The position numbers and the translations under genes are program-made. Below are positions 1-7,737 of a stretch of DNA of 64,000 bases, piece by piece. Source of the stretch: Leeuwenhoekiella palythoae (GTDB taxonomy: Bacteria; Bacteroidota; Bacteroidia; Flavobacteriales; Flavobacteriaceae); the NCBI RefSeq assembly GCF_900130045.1, contig NZ_FQXT01000004.1:124001-188000 (forward strand), given 5' to 3'. The stretch's first letter is position 1. Every line of letters begins with the position of its first letter. The notes under the pieces were generated by a model. It did no database searches. It was not told the origin of the DNA and worked only from the letters and a program-made list of their open reading frames with translations.

Positions 1-1
1 A

Positions 2-598
2 AGTACCTCTATAATATGGTTCATTCTTTTTTTAGGGTATAATTTTTTAAATGAGGTCACAGCATCTACAATTTATATTTTTGGTTGGGCAGATCACACG
101 AGCATATTCTATAATGTGCGTTACCCTATATATTTTGGAGTGTACTTTTATTTATTTTATCAATATGCCGTAAGCGATCGTTTCAGACAGATTATTTTGA
201 TGATGTTTGGTCTCTGGTGTTTGAGCTATTTATACTTTGTATTTACTCATGGTATTGTAGAGGGGGTCGCTTTGTTTTCAAGAGTTTTTGGTGGTTTTTT
301 ATTGCTCATAGTGATTCTCTTTTTTCTGATCGAAGTGATAAATAATAATTTAACCACCACCTTAAAAGATGTTTTTTTAGTTTATATAAGTATAGCACTG
401 ATTCTAAATCTTGTGGTACAGTTACCTGTACTTACAATGACTTATGTAGGTTGGCCAAGAGTTATGGAGCTGAATGATGAGAGACGACAGTTTTTTAATA
501 TAATTCGTAACGCAAGCTTTTGGGTGGCGAGTGCTATGTATCTAATTTTTATTTATGGTTTTTATAGAGCTAAATCTTCAAACTATTTAATGCAATAA
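2..598 (+). CDS. Multi-pass membrane protein of unknown function, 5' end outside window
   Basis: The reading frame is open to the left edge of the window, giving at least 198 visible residues. The GTG at 116 is therefore probably internal and not the start. The visible protein is very hydrophobic, with about five membrane segments rich in Phe, Tyr, Leu and Ile, and short polar loops such as SDRFRQ and NDERRQ. It ends two bases before the histidine kinase gene, so the two are almost surely co-transcribed with the response regulator that follows. I infer a membrane sensor or accessory protein for that two-component pair. No catalytic motif is visible and I do not recognise a named family. Confidence 0.75.
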   Translation, partial: STSIIWFILFLGYNFLNEVTASTIYIFGWADHTSIFYNVRYPIYFGVYFYLFYQYAVSDRFRQIILMMFGLWCLSYLYFVFTHGIVEGVALFSRVFGGFLLLIVILFFLIEVINNNLTTTLKDVFLVYISIALILNLVVQLPVLTMTYVGWPRVMELNDERRQFFNIIRNASFWVASAMYLIFIYGFYRAKSSNYLMQ

Positions 599-600
599 CT

Positions 601-1359
601 ATGGATCAGGATACGCAGCTTTTAGTCATATTGGTTGTTTTGCTGGTATTATTCCTGCTGGCGGTGATCATTTTTGTCCTGTTTTCAGTATTTATGAAAC
701 GTAAAAACAGTTTGCTGCGCGAGCAAATAGAAGCCGAAAAACGCTACGAACGCGCTATTGCAGAAACCCAAATAGAGATACGCGAAGAAACTTTACGTAA
801 CATCAGTTGGGAATTGCACGATAATATTGGCCAGTTGCTCACCTTAGCCAAGATTAAAGCGCAAAATATAGAAGATGGTGAAGATATGCTCGAAGTCGCA
901 GAAACGATAGGAACGGGCTTAAATGAGCTCAGGGCGTTGTCAAAATCGATCAACCCAGAAGCGATTAACGGTCAGTCGCTTCTAAAGTCCTTAGAAAACG
1001 AAGTGGCCCGCTTTAACCGCTTAAAATTTCTTTCGGCAACCTATGATTTGATCGGTGATCCTGTGCAACTTAATCCTAAAGCGGAAATAATTTTGTTTCG
1101 GATAGTACAAGAGTTTATGAGTAACACGATGAAGCATTCTAAGGCGTCCAAACTGCAGATACGTGTTCAGTTTAAAGCTGATGCATTAGAGATCACTGCA
1201 CTAGATGATGGGGTAGGTTTTGACGCAGAGAAACTATTAGAGCGCGGTATAGGTTTAAGTAACATAGATAAACGTGCCCAATTGATAGGAGCGCAGGCAC
1301 GTATAAGTTCTATTCCCGGGGCTGGGACTCAATTAAAATTATATTATCCTTTAGATTAG
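601..1359 (+). CDS. Sensor histidine kinase, HisKA_3 (NarX/DesK-like) type
   Basis: A 252-residue kinase with one N-terminal membrane helix (about residues 7-32), a short coiled coil, and a HisKA_3 dimerisation domain with the phosphoacceptor in SWELHDNIGQ (His73). The HATPase domain follows, with the N-box at EFMSNTMKHS (Asn175), DDGVGF (202-207) and GIGLSN (216-221). There is no periplasmic sensing domain, so the stimulus probably comes from a partner, plausibly the membrane protein encoded two bases upstream. The response regulator starts 10 bases downstream. This kinase class pairs with LuxR/NarL-type regulators, as here. The signal is unknown. Confidence 0.93.
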   Translation: MDQDTQLLVILVVLLVLFLLAVIIFVLFSVFMKRKNSLLREQIEAEKRYERAIAETQIEIREETLRNISWELHDNIGQLLTLAKIKAQNIEDGEDMLEVAETIGTGLNELRALSKSINPEAINGQSLLKSLENEVARFNRLKFLSATYDLIGDPVQLNPKAEIILFRIVQEFMSNTMKHSKASKLQIRVQFKADALEITALDDGVGFDAEKLLERGIGLSNIDKRAQLIGAQARISSIPGAGTQLKLYYPLD

Positions 1360-1369
1360 AAATTAGAAT

Positions 1370-2005
1370 ATGTATAAAGTTGCTTTAGTAGATGATCACA
1401 CCTTGCTGTCAGAGGCCATTGCGGGATTAGTAAGACGTTTTGAGAATTTTGAAGTTGTCAACGTTTCGGTTAACGGAAGAGAGTTGGTAGACTTTATCGA
1501 GGCCAATCCTCACATGCAACCAGATGTTGTGCTTATGGATGTAAAAATGCCCGTGATGGGCGGGGTCGAAACTACGCAGTATTTAACAAAGTACTATCCT
1601 GAGATCAAGGTGCTGGCGCTTTCGGTAGAGGAAGAAGAGGGCGTGGTTATGCAAATGATTCGCGCTGGAGCTAAGGGGTATTTATTAAAAGACACACGCA
1701 AATCTATTTTAGAGCAAGCCTTAAATGAAGTGCTTGAGCACGGATATTATTATACCAATACGGTTGAGCGTATCGTCAAGAAAACGGAGCGTTTAAAAGA
1801 TCAAGAAATCGTCTTAAAAGAACGAGAAATTGAATTTATCAAACACGCCTGCACCGAAATGACCTATAAAGAGATCGCTGAAAAAATGTTTTTAAGTCCT
1901 AAAACTATTGAAGGTTATCGAGAATCGGTTTTTCAAAAACTAGGTTTAAAAAACCGCACGGGATTGGTGATCTATGCTATTAAGAATAATATTTTCGTCC
2001 CCTAG
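1370..2005 (+). CDS. LuxR/NarL-family response regulator
   Basis: A 211-residue regulator with a receiver domain followed by a LuxR-type helix-turn-helix. In the receiver, the acidic pair VDDH (Asp8/Asp9), the phosphoacceptor VLMDVKMP (Asp57) and the conserved Lys in YLLKDT (Lys107) are all present. The C-terminal DNA-binding domain (about 142-205) contains MTYKEIAEKMFLSPKTIEGY, the usual LuxR recognition helix region. It closes the three-gene unit with the kinase and the membrane protein. Although rpoN follows, this regulator lacks an AAA+ domain and cannot act as a sigma-54 activator. Targets are unknown. Confidence 0.95.
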   Translation: MYKVALVDDHTLLSEAIAGLVRRFENFEVVNVSVNGRELVDFIEANPHMQPDVVLMDVKMPVMGGVETTQYLTKYYPEIKVLALSVEEEEGVVMQMIRAGAKGYLLKDTRKSILEQALNEVLEHGYYYTNTVERIVKKTERLKDQEIVLKEREIEFIKHACTEMTYKEIAEKMFLSPKTIEGYRESVFQKLGLKNRTGLVIYAIKNNIFVP

Positions 2006-2213
2006 TTTTTCAATTATGTTGTCTTTTGAGAACTCGATCAAAAGCTAGCATTTTAGTTGGTTCTTGTCGCCAAAGGGGTTGCCCAATTAAGGTTTACGCT
2101 ATAGCTGAAATTTTTAATCCGGTGTTCTCTTAAGGGCGCAAGCAGCGTAAAATTAATTTTTGGCGTATTTTTTGTTAACAAAACATTCTGATGCATCGGT
2201 TGATGCATTTTTT

Positions 2214-2221
2214 TATTTTTG
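2214..2221 (+). promoter_or_regulatory. Candidate -7 element upstream of rpoN
   Basis: TATTTTTG matches the Bacteroidota -7 consensus TAnnTTTG and lies 23 bases before the rpoN start codon. The matching -33 TTTG is not clear at the usual spacing. Just upstream the hexamer ATGCAT occurs twice within the stretch 2191-2208. The 239-base gap after the response regulator holds no other supportable gene. Confidence 0.45.
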
Positions 2222-2244
2222 TAAGAACAGATTCTTAAAAGTAT

Positions 2245-3699
2245 ATGCTCAAACAACAACTCAAATTTAAACTTTCGCAAAAGCTTTCACCGCAACAAAT
2301 TCAGTTGATGAAGCTTATTCAGTTGCCTACGCAGGCTTTTGAGCAGCGCGTAAAGCAAGAGCTTGAAGAAAATCCGGCGCTTGATAGTGGCAAGGAAGAT
2401 GCGAGAGATGAGTATGAAGAATTTGATAACAGCGCAGATGAGGAATACGATTCTGAAAAGATCGAAACCGAAATCGATGTTGATGATTACCTTTCTGATG
2501 ACGAGATCCCCAGTTATCGCTTAAATAGTAATAACTACAGTGCTGATGATGAAGAACGCCAGGTGCCTTACGCATCAGGAACTTCATTTACGCAGCATTT
2601 AATGGGGCAATTGCACACGTATAGACTCAGCGATGAGCAAATGGAAATTGCAGAATTTCTCATAGGTAGCGTGGATGAAAGCGGTTATTTGCGTAGAGAG
2701 TTGGTTGATCTGATGGATGATCTGGCCTTCACGCAAAACATTTATACTTCGGAAGACGAACTCGAGAAAATTTTAAGAATTGTCCAAAACTTGGATCCGG
2801 CAGGAGTAGGGGCGCGTAGTCTTGAAGAATGTTTGTTGATTCAGCTGAAACGTAAAGAAGAAACCGAAGCGGTTGCCTTAGCTATAGCCATTTTAACCGA
2901 TGCTTTTGATCACTTTAGTAAAAAGCATTATTCGCGTTTGCTTTCAAAATTTGATATTACTGAAGATCAGTTGAGAGATGCTATTGACGAGATTGAGCAT
3001 CTGAACCCAAAGCCGGGTGGATCCTATTCCGGCAATACCAAAGTCGTAGAACATGTGATTCCAGATTTTACTATCAATATTAGAGATGGAGAATTGGAGT
3101 TGACTTTAAACGGCCGTAACGCTCCGGAAATGCACGTTTCTCGGGAGTATACAAATATGCTTAAGGGTTATAAAGCGGCTAAAGAAAAGAGCAAGTCGCA
3201 AAAAGATGCGGTACTGTTTATCAAGCAGAAGTTAGATGCTGCAAAATGGTTTATTGAAGCGATAAAGCAACGTCAGCAAACATTATTTGTAACCATGAGC
3301 GCCATTATGGAATATCAAAAGGAATATTTTTTGACCGGTGATGAGCGTAACTTGCGCCCAATGATCCTTAAGGATATTGCAGATGAGATCGAGATGGATG
3401 TTTCCACAGTGTCTCGAGTGGCCAATAGTAAATATGTGGATACCCCATACGGAACTAAGCTTATCAAAGAGTTTTTCAGTGAAAGTATGACCAATGATCA
3501 AGGGGAAGAAGTTTCTACACGGGAGATCAAAAAAATATTAGAGATCACAATTCAGGAGGAAGATAAGCGTAAACCGCTAACCGATGATAAATTGGCCAAG
3601 ATCCTGAAAGAAAAAGGTTATCCTATTGCAAGAAGAACAGTTGCTAAGTATCGCGAGCAGTTAGATGTACCCGTAGCCAGACTTCGAAAAGAAATTTAA
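2245..3699 (+). CDS. rpoN: RNA polymerase sigma-54 factor RpoN
   Basis: A 484-residue sigma-54 factor. The N-terminal activator-interacting region is Gln/Leu-rich (starting MLKQQLKFKLSQKLSPQQIQ). It is followed by an acidic linker (about 48-95), the core-binding region, and the C-terminal DNA-binding part with the RpoN box ARRTVAKYRE at residues 462-471. Sigma-54 directs RNA polymerase to -24/-12 promoters and needs AAA+ enhancer-binding proteins, none of which are encoded in this window. The stop codon overlaps the start of the next gene by one base, so the two are translationally coupled. Confidence 0.97.
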   Translation: MLKQQLKFKLSQKLSPQQIQLMKLIQLPTQAFEQRVKQELEENPALDSGKEDARDEYEEFDNSADEEYDSEKIETEIDVDDYLSDDEIPSYRLNSNNYSADDEERQVPYASGTSFTQHLMGQLHTYRLSDEQMEIAEFLIGSVDESGYLRRELVDLMDDLAFTQNIYTSEDELEKILRIVQNLDPAGVGARSLEECLLIQLKRKEETEAVALAIAILTDAFDHFSKKHYSRLLSKFDITEDQLRDAIDEIEHLNPKPGGSYSGNTKVVEHVIPDFTINIRDGELELTLNGRNAPEMHVSREYTNMLKGYKAAKEKSKSQKDAVLFIKQKLDAAKWFIEAIKQRQQTLFVTMSAIMEYQKEYFLTGDERNLRPMILKDIADEIEMDVSTVSRVANSKYVDTPYGTKLIKEFFSESMTNDQGEEVSTREIKKILEITIQEEDKRKPLTDDKLAKILKEKGYPIARRTVAKYREQLDVPVARLRKEI

Positions 3700-4307
3700 T
3701 GAAGTATTTTTTACGTTTTTTTTCGGTGCTGATGCACCCGCTATTTATGCCGCTTCTTGGTGTAGGTATTTACTTTTCGGTTACGCCTAAATTTGTTCCG
3801 CAGAGTTTTATGTATGCTAAATTGTTTGCGGTGAGCATACTTACCATTGTCGTACCGGTGTTGTTTTACTTTTTATTAGAAAGTGTAAAACTGGTTTCCT
3901 CAGTACACTTACGAGAAGTTAAAGAGCGTAGAATACCACTTTTAGTTCAAGTAGGTCTCATTCTTCTGATTATTCGAATTATTATTAATGGTTACGAATT
4001 TCCTGAGCTTTATATTTTCTTCTTGGGAATTTTAATCACAGCAGCAACTTCATTTATCCTTAGTCTGCTGAACTTTAAGACCAGCCTGCATATGGTAGGT
4101 GTAAGCGGCGTTTTGTGCTTTGTGATCGCCTTGAGTATGATCTATAATGCCAATTATCTTGTAATCATTGGGTTACTTATTCTAGGTTTAGGATTTACTG
4201 CTGCAAGCAGACTAGAATTAAAAGCACACACCATGACCGAATTACTTGTGGGGCTTTTTGTAGGCGGTATCCCGCAATTTTTGATGTTCTACTTTTATAA
4301 AATGTAA
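3699..4307 (+). CDS. Six-helix integral membrane protein, unknown function
   Basis: A 202-residue, strongly hydrophobic protein with about six membrane helices and a short charged loop (HLREVKERRIP, about residues 73-83). It overlaps the rpoN stop by one base, so it is co-expressed with rpoN. The fold resembles the membrane core of PAP2-like proteins, but I do not see the catalytic KxxxxxxRP and SRxxxxxH motifs, so I do not assign an enzyme activity. The 3' end overlaps by 13 bases the convergent beta-barrel gene on the minus strand. Confidence 0.8.
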   Translation: MKYFLRFFSVLMHPLFMPLLGVGIYFSVTPKFVPQSFMYAKLFAVSILTIVVPVLFYFLLESVKLVSSVHLREVKERRIPLLVQVGLILLIIRIIINGYEFPELYIFFLGILITAATSFILSLLNFKTSLHMVGVSGVLCFVIALSMIYNANYLVIIGLLILGLGFTAASRLELKAHTMTELLVGLFVGGIPQFLMFYFYKM

Positions 4308-4999
4308 AACATTAAGCCGAGTTTAAGACTGTTGAGCTCGATAGGACTTCCATCAATTTGCGCCGAATCTTTAAATATAGGATTCAGGTTGTAATAAAAG
4401 TAAAAGTTAAAAGTATCATACCCGAAAGTGAACGTCAGCCCCATACGGTAGCGATCAAACTCGGGAACATCGGTTTGCGTTACCGCGTTGCCCTGTTGTT
4501 CAAAATAGAATTTATAAGCGTAGACGTAGCCTAACTGCAATCCGGTATAGATACGCCAGAATTTGTAATCGGTCGCTGTAGAGGTTCTCCAACGTAGTTG
4601 TATGGGTGCTTCAACCAGATAGGTAGTAAACCAATTCTTGTTGTAGTCAGTTTGATCATCGATAATCTGAAAAATACTCTCTTCTGAAGTGGTTTCCCCA
4701 ACAAAAAGATTTTGATTATAGGTATTCATGGAAATACCGGCTCCAACGCCAATAGCCCAATTACGCTGTTTGTTTATGGGCATATCCCGTATAAAACCAA
4801 ACTGCAAGCCACCGCTAAAGCCATTTTGCTCCATTGCTTCTGGCTTATTGGTAAGCAGGTTAAAAGTAAGGCCTAGATAAAATTGATCTTCTCTATATTT
4901 CTGGTAAACGCTGGCGGTATCAATAGTGGTTACAAGAGAATCTTGTGCAAAGTTTATTGCAGTAAAACTTAAAAATATTAGTAGAGAAAGACGTTTCAT
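4295..4999 (-). CDS. Outer-membrane beta-barrel protein, porin/PorT-like
   Basis: A 234-residue secreted protein with a signal peptide (MKRLSLLIFLSFTAINFA, then Gln). The rest is aromatic, alternating-hydrophobic sequence typical of an 8- to 10-strand outer-membrane barrel, ending in an aromatic/hydrophobic strand (LKLGLMFYIL). Small barrels of this kind are often annotated PorT-family or porin-family in Flavobacteria. I cannot tell from sequence whether it is the type IX secretion PorT itself, so no symbol is given. It lies downstream of the ExbB/ExbD operon on the same strand but behind a terminator, so it probably has its own promoter. Confidence 0.75.
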   Translation of the reverse strand: MKRLSLLIFLSFTAINFAQDSLVTTIDTASVYQKYREDQFYLGLTFNLLTNKPEAMEQNGFSGGLQFGFIRDMPINKQRNWAIGVGAGISMNTYNQNLFVGETTSEESIFQIIDDQTDYNKNWFTTYLVEAPIQLRWRTSTATDYKFWRIYTGLQLGYVYAYKFYFEQQGNAVTQTDVPEFDRYRMGLTFTFGYDTFNFYFYYNLNPIFKDSAQIDGSPIELNSLKLGLMFYIL

Positions 5000-5028
5000 T
5001 CAGTCAATTAAATACGGTTTAAAGAAAC

Positions 5029-5060
5029 AAAAAAACGCCCTGAAATGATCAGGACGTTTT
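5029..5060 (-). terminator. Intrinsic terminator of the exbB-exbD operon
   Basis: Read on the minus strand this is a 9-bp stem (5035-5043 with 5049-5057) followed by a run of T. One pair is U-G on the minus strand but would be a C-A mismatch on the plus strand, which fixes the orientation. It sits just after the last ExbD gene. Confidence 0.85.
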
Positions 5061-5100
5061 CTTAAATTTTAAGAGATATGCAATTAACTCTAAGAGTATA

Positions 5101-5583
5101 TTAATCGTTGGCTTCAACGGCGTCACCAGATTTGGTAACATAATTAATTTTTAGAGCGTTTGCTTTACGCAGTTCTTGCTTGATATCTGAGATAAGACCC
5201 ATATTACTGTCTCCATCTACTTTAAGGGCAGTAGTTAAGAAAGGAACAAGTTCCTCACGTTTACTTGCGCGCTCTTCATAAATGAAATCTTGAATTTGTG
5301 AAACATCTGAAATTTTATCATTCAATTGAATTTTTGCAGATGAACCATAAACACCTTTAAAGCGATCAACAGGCTCCCCGGCATAGATATACATTACAAG
5401 ATCTTTCTTGTCAAGTTTCTCAATTTGGTTTGCTGTAGGTAAATCATTTTTTACCATTAGCGTATTTTCTCGCATTACGGTAGCAACCATAAAAAAGAAA
5501 AGTAACATGAAAACTATATCCGGCAGCGATGCCGTAGAAATAGCTGGTAAATCACCACTTTTTTTCTTATTAAATTTAGACAT
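5101..5583 (-). CDS. exbD: ExbD-type proton-channel subunit (second copy)
   Basis: A 160-residue ExbD/TolR family protein: short cytoplasmic N-terminus, one membrane helix (about 21-37) and a periplasmic domain. The membrane helix carries the conserved Asp in LPDIVFMLL (Asp22), equivalent to the proton-path Asp of ExbD. With ExbB it converts proton flow into work on TonB or a TonB-like partner at the outer membrane. It is the last gene of a four-gene operon (ExbB, a four-helix membrane protein, ExbD, ExbD) and starts 21 bases after the preceding ExbD stop. Two unequal ExbD copies in tandem are common in Bacteroidota. Confidence 0.93.
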   Translation of the reverse strand: MSKFNKKKSGDLPAISTASLPDIVFMLLFFFMVATVMRENTLMVKNDLPTANQIEKLDKKDLVMYIYAGEPVDRFKGVYGSSAKIQLNDKISDVSQIQDFIYEERASKREELVPFLTTALKVDGDSNMGLISDIKQELRKANALKINYVTKSGDAVEAND

Positions 5584-5604
5584 AGATTTTAATGTTAAAT
5601 GTTT

Positions 5605-6210
5605 TTAACTCTTTTTAGGTTCTGCTTCAGAGAGTTTTTCTGGATAAAGCTCACGAATCAATTCAAGTTTCGGCTTTAATTTATCCTTATTCGCATCTGA
5701 AGTACGAGGGTCGTTGTAACGAGCTTCCATAGCTATGAAAGACTCACCGTAGCGTTCTTGAGCAACGCGATCACGTAACTGGTTGTATGCAGCCACAAGT
5801 TCGTTCTGAACTGCGATATAGCGTTTGTAAGAAGTTCCTCTGTTGTTTACTAGCGAAATAATCGCTTTTGTAGGGTTTACAGAAGAGTTAGGATCTTTAG
5901 CACCTTGACAATAAGAACAGTCCTCTGCACCATTGTCTAAAAACTCAACAGCAGCTGCTCTTAGGTCCTTAAGCTCCATAACTTTATCTTCAACAAGTAG
6001 CTCGTCATTACTGTTAACGATTACTGTAAATAAGTTACGTTCTTTAATTACCGGTGGAGGTGGCATATTTTCATCCAACTCGGGTGGTAATTTACGGCTA
6101 ATACCGCTATCAGTCTCAATTGTTGTAGTTACCAGGAAGAAAATGAGGAGTAAGAAGGCAATATCTGCCATCGAACCTGCATTAACTTCTGGAGCTGATC
6201 TTTTTGCCAT
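5605..6210 (-). CDS. exbD: ExbD-type proton-channel subunit (first copy)
   Basis: A 201-residue ExbD family protein, longer than the neighbouring copy. The membrane helix (about 15-32) includes SMADIAFLLLIFF with the key Asp16. It is followed by a proline-rich hinge (PPELDENMPPPPVIKE) and a periplasmic domain with an unusual insert around residues 90-135 containing two Cys (CSYCQG). The C-terminus is Lys/Glu-rich. It sits between the four-helix membrane protein and the second ExbD in one operon. The two Cys could form a periplasmic disulfide, which is my inference. Confidence 0.93.
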   Translation of the reverse strand: MAKRSAPEVNAGSMADIAFLLLIFFLVTTTIETDSGISRKLPPELDENMPPPPVIKERNLFTVIVNSNDELLVEDKVMELKDLRAAAVEFLDNGAEDCSYCQGAKDPNSSVNPTKAIISLVNNRGTSYKRYIAVQNELVAAYNQLRDRVAQERYGESFIAMEARYNDPRTSDANKDKLKPKLELIRELYPEKLSEAEPKKS

Positions 6211-6219
6211 AATACTTTT

Positions 6220-6660
6220 TTATTTAGCTAATTTCTTTACACCTGAAAATACCATTGCGCCAATTGCAACAATCGCTAAGATATAGAAGGCATAGATACC
6301 TGCTTCTACCCAACGCGATGCACTAGCTGATAGTACTTCTCCATCACGAAGCTGAACTTCTTCTCCTGAAGCCAAAACGTATGATATCACAACTACTGCA
6401 AGAAACGCGCCAAGACCAATTAAGGTACTCTTTAAAGAAGATCCGCTGCTGAACAAGTTCTTAAGAACGAAGACCAAAACGAATACAATGGCAATTGCAA
6501 TGGTTGCATATGCGATCAAGATAAATGGGGTAACCAAGCTATCTTGTAAGTCTGCTGAATCTGTTATTGCAGTGTCACCCGCAAGAATGATTCTTACCAG
6601 CCAGATGGCTCCAAGAACAGACAAGATGAGTGCAATAATTTTTAATATTTTATGTAACAT
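6220..6660 (-). CDS. Small four-helix membrane protein within the exb operon
   Basis: A 146-residue protein with about four membrane helices separated by short loops (for example DTAITDSADLQDS and ASGEEVQLRDGEV). It is encoded between ExbB and the first ExbD with gaps of 28 and 9 bases, so it is made with the channel. It lacks the MotA/ExbB signature and is not a second ExbB. Its conserved placement in flavobacterial exb operons suggests an accessory subunit, but no biochemical role is known to me. Confidence 0.8.
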   Translation of the reverse strand: MLHKILKIIALILSVLGAIWLVRIILAGDTAITDSADLQDSLVTPFILIAYATIAIAIVFVLVFVLKNLFSSGSSLKSTLIGLGAFLAVVVISYVLASGEEVQLRDGEVLSASASRWVEAGIYAFYILAIVAIGAMVFSGVKKLAK

Positions 6661-6688
6661 AATCTGTTTATGTATTTAAGAGGGATTA

Positions 6689-7483
6689 TTACTTCTTGTA
6701 ACGTACAAGCATATCTATCAAAGTGATAGAAGCATCTTCCATATCATTAACGATACTATCGATTTTAGCGATGATATAGTTATAGAAGATTTGAAGAATA
6801 ATCGCAACAATAAGACCGAATACAGTTGTTAAAAGTGCTACTTTAATACCACCTGCAACAAGAGAAGGTTGCATATCACCTGCAGCTTCAATCTTATCAA
6901 ACGCCTGGATCATACCAATTACCGTACCCATGAAACCAAGCATCGGTGCTAGTGCGATAAATAATGATACCCAAGAAACGTTTTTCTCTAATAGTCCCAT
7001 TTGAACACCACCGTAAGCTACAACAGCTTTTTCAGCAGCATCAACTCCTTCGTCTACACGGTCAAGACCTTGGTAGTAAATAGAAGCAACAGGACCTCTG
7101 GTGTTACGGCAAACTTCTTTAGCAGCCTCAATACCACCACTGTTTAGAGCATCTTCTACATCTTGTGCTAATTTAGAAGTGTTTGTAGTCGCAAGGTTTA
7201 GGTAAATGATACGCTCAATTGCAATTGCAAGACCTAAAATAAGACATAAAAGAACGATCCCCATAAAGCCAGGGCCACCTTCTATAAAACGCTTTTTTAA
7301 CTCTTGTGTAAAGGATAAAGACTCAGTCTCATCGGCTGCTGCCTCGTCTGCGGCTTCATCTTGAACTGCTGCCACGATAGCTGTTGTATTAACAGTCATA
7401 AGAGGTGCAGTATTTGCTTGAGCTGTAAGATTGCCTAACGCGATTACAGCTGTGATAACTAGAATAGAAAATACTCTTTTCAT
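6689..7483 (-). CDS. exbB: ExbB/TolQ/MotA-family proton channel
   Basis: A 264-residue inner-membrane channel protein. An N-terminal hydrophobic segment that could be a cleaved signal peptide (MKRVFSILVITAVIALGNL) is followed by an acidic linker. Then come the usual three membrane helices (about 75-95, 170-192, 212-236). The family signature appears in APMLGFMGTVIGMIQAF and in IKVALLTTVFGLIVAI. It heads the operon with a membrane protein and two ExbD subunits. The complex uses the proton gradient to energise TonB-dependent uptake or a similar envelope process. No tonB is adjacent; two TonB-type genes lie at 55.2-56.9 kb. Confidence 0.95.
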   Translation of the reverse strand: MKRVFSILVITAVIALGNLTAQANTAPLMTVNTTAIVAAVQDEAADEAAADETESLSFTQELKKRFIEGGPGFMGIVLLCLILGLAIAIERIIYLNLATTNTSKLAQDVEDALNSGGIEAAKEVCRNTRGPVASIYYQGLDRVDEGVDAAEKAVVAYGGVQMGLLEKNVSWVSLFIALAPMLGFMGTVIGMIQAFDKIEAAGDMQPSLVAGGIKVALLTTVFGLIVAIILQIFYNYIIAKIDSIVNDMEDASITLIDMLVRYKK

Positions 7484-7518
7484 TGCTTTTGATCTTAAAA
7501 ATTTAGTTAGTAAAGGGA

Positions 7519-7526
7519 TAAAGATA
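7519..7526 (-). promoter_or_regulatory. Possible -7 element for the exbB operon
   Basis: On the minus strand TATCTTTA lies about 36 bases before the ExbB start and differs from TAnnTTTG only in the last base. No clear TTTG was found at the right distance, so this is a weak call. Confidence 0.3.
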
Positions 7527-7557
7527 TAAAATTAATTATTCAATTATTAAAAATTAG

Positions 7558-7645
7558 CAGAGAGGAAGGGATTCGAACCCTCGATACGCTTTTGACGTAT
7601 ACACACTTTCCAGGCGTGCGCCTTCGACCACTCGGCCACCTCTCT
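7558..7645 (-). tRNA. tRNA-Ser(GGA)
   Basis: An 88-base class II tRNA read on the minus strand. The seven-pair acceptor stem (AGAGAGG with CCTCTCT) is perfect. The D-arm begins GCCGAG, the anticodon loop CTGGAAA has GGA at 7609-7611, a long variable arm is present, and the T-arm contains GTTCGAATC. The discriminator base is G, as expected for serine. The CCA end is not encoded. It lies between the asparaginase and exbB genes, all on the same strand. Confidence 0.97.
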
Positions 7646-7737
7646 ATTCAGGCCGAAGCCTTTTCTCAAAAGGTTGCCAATTAACAAAAAAAATATCGAT
7701 TTCCAAAAGGTTTGTTTGGTATAAGAAATTGTTCTCA

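Noticed and set aside
2053-2280. 75-residue minus-strand protein before rpoN
   Set aside because: It covers the rpoN start and promoter region, has no domain, and looks like chance.
1370-3699. Response regulator as an activator of the neighbouring sigma-54
   Set aside because: The regulator is LuxR-type with no AAA+ domain, so it cannot open sigma-54 promoters.
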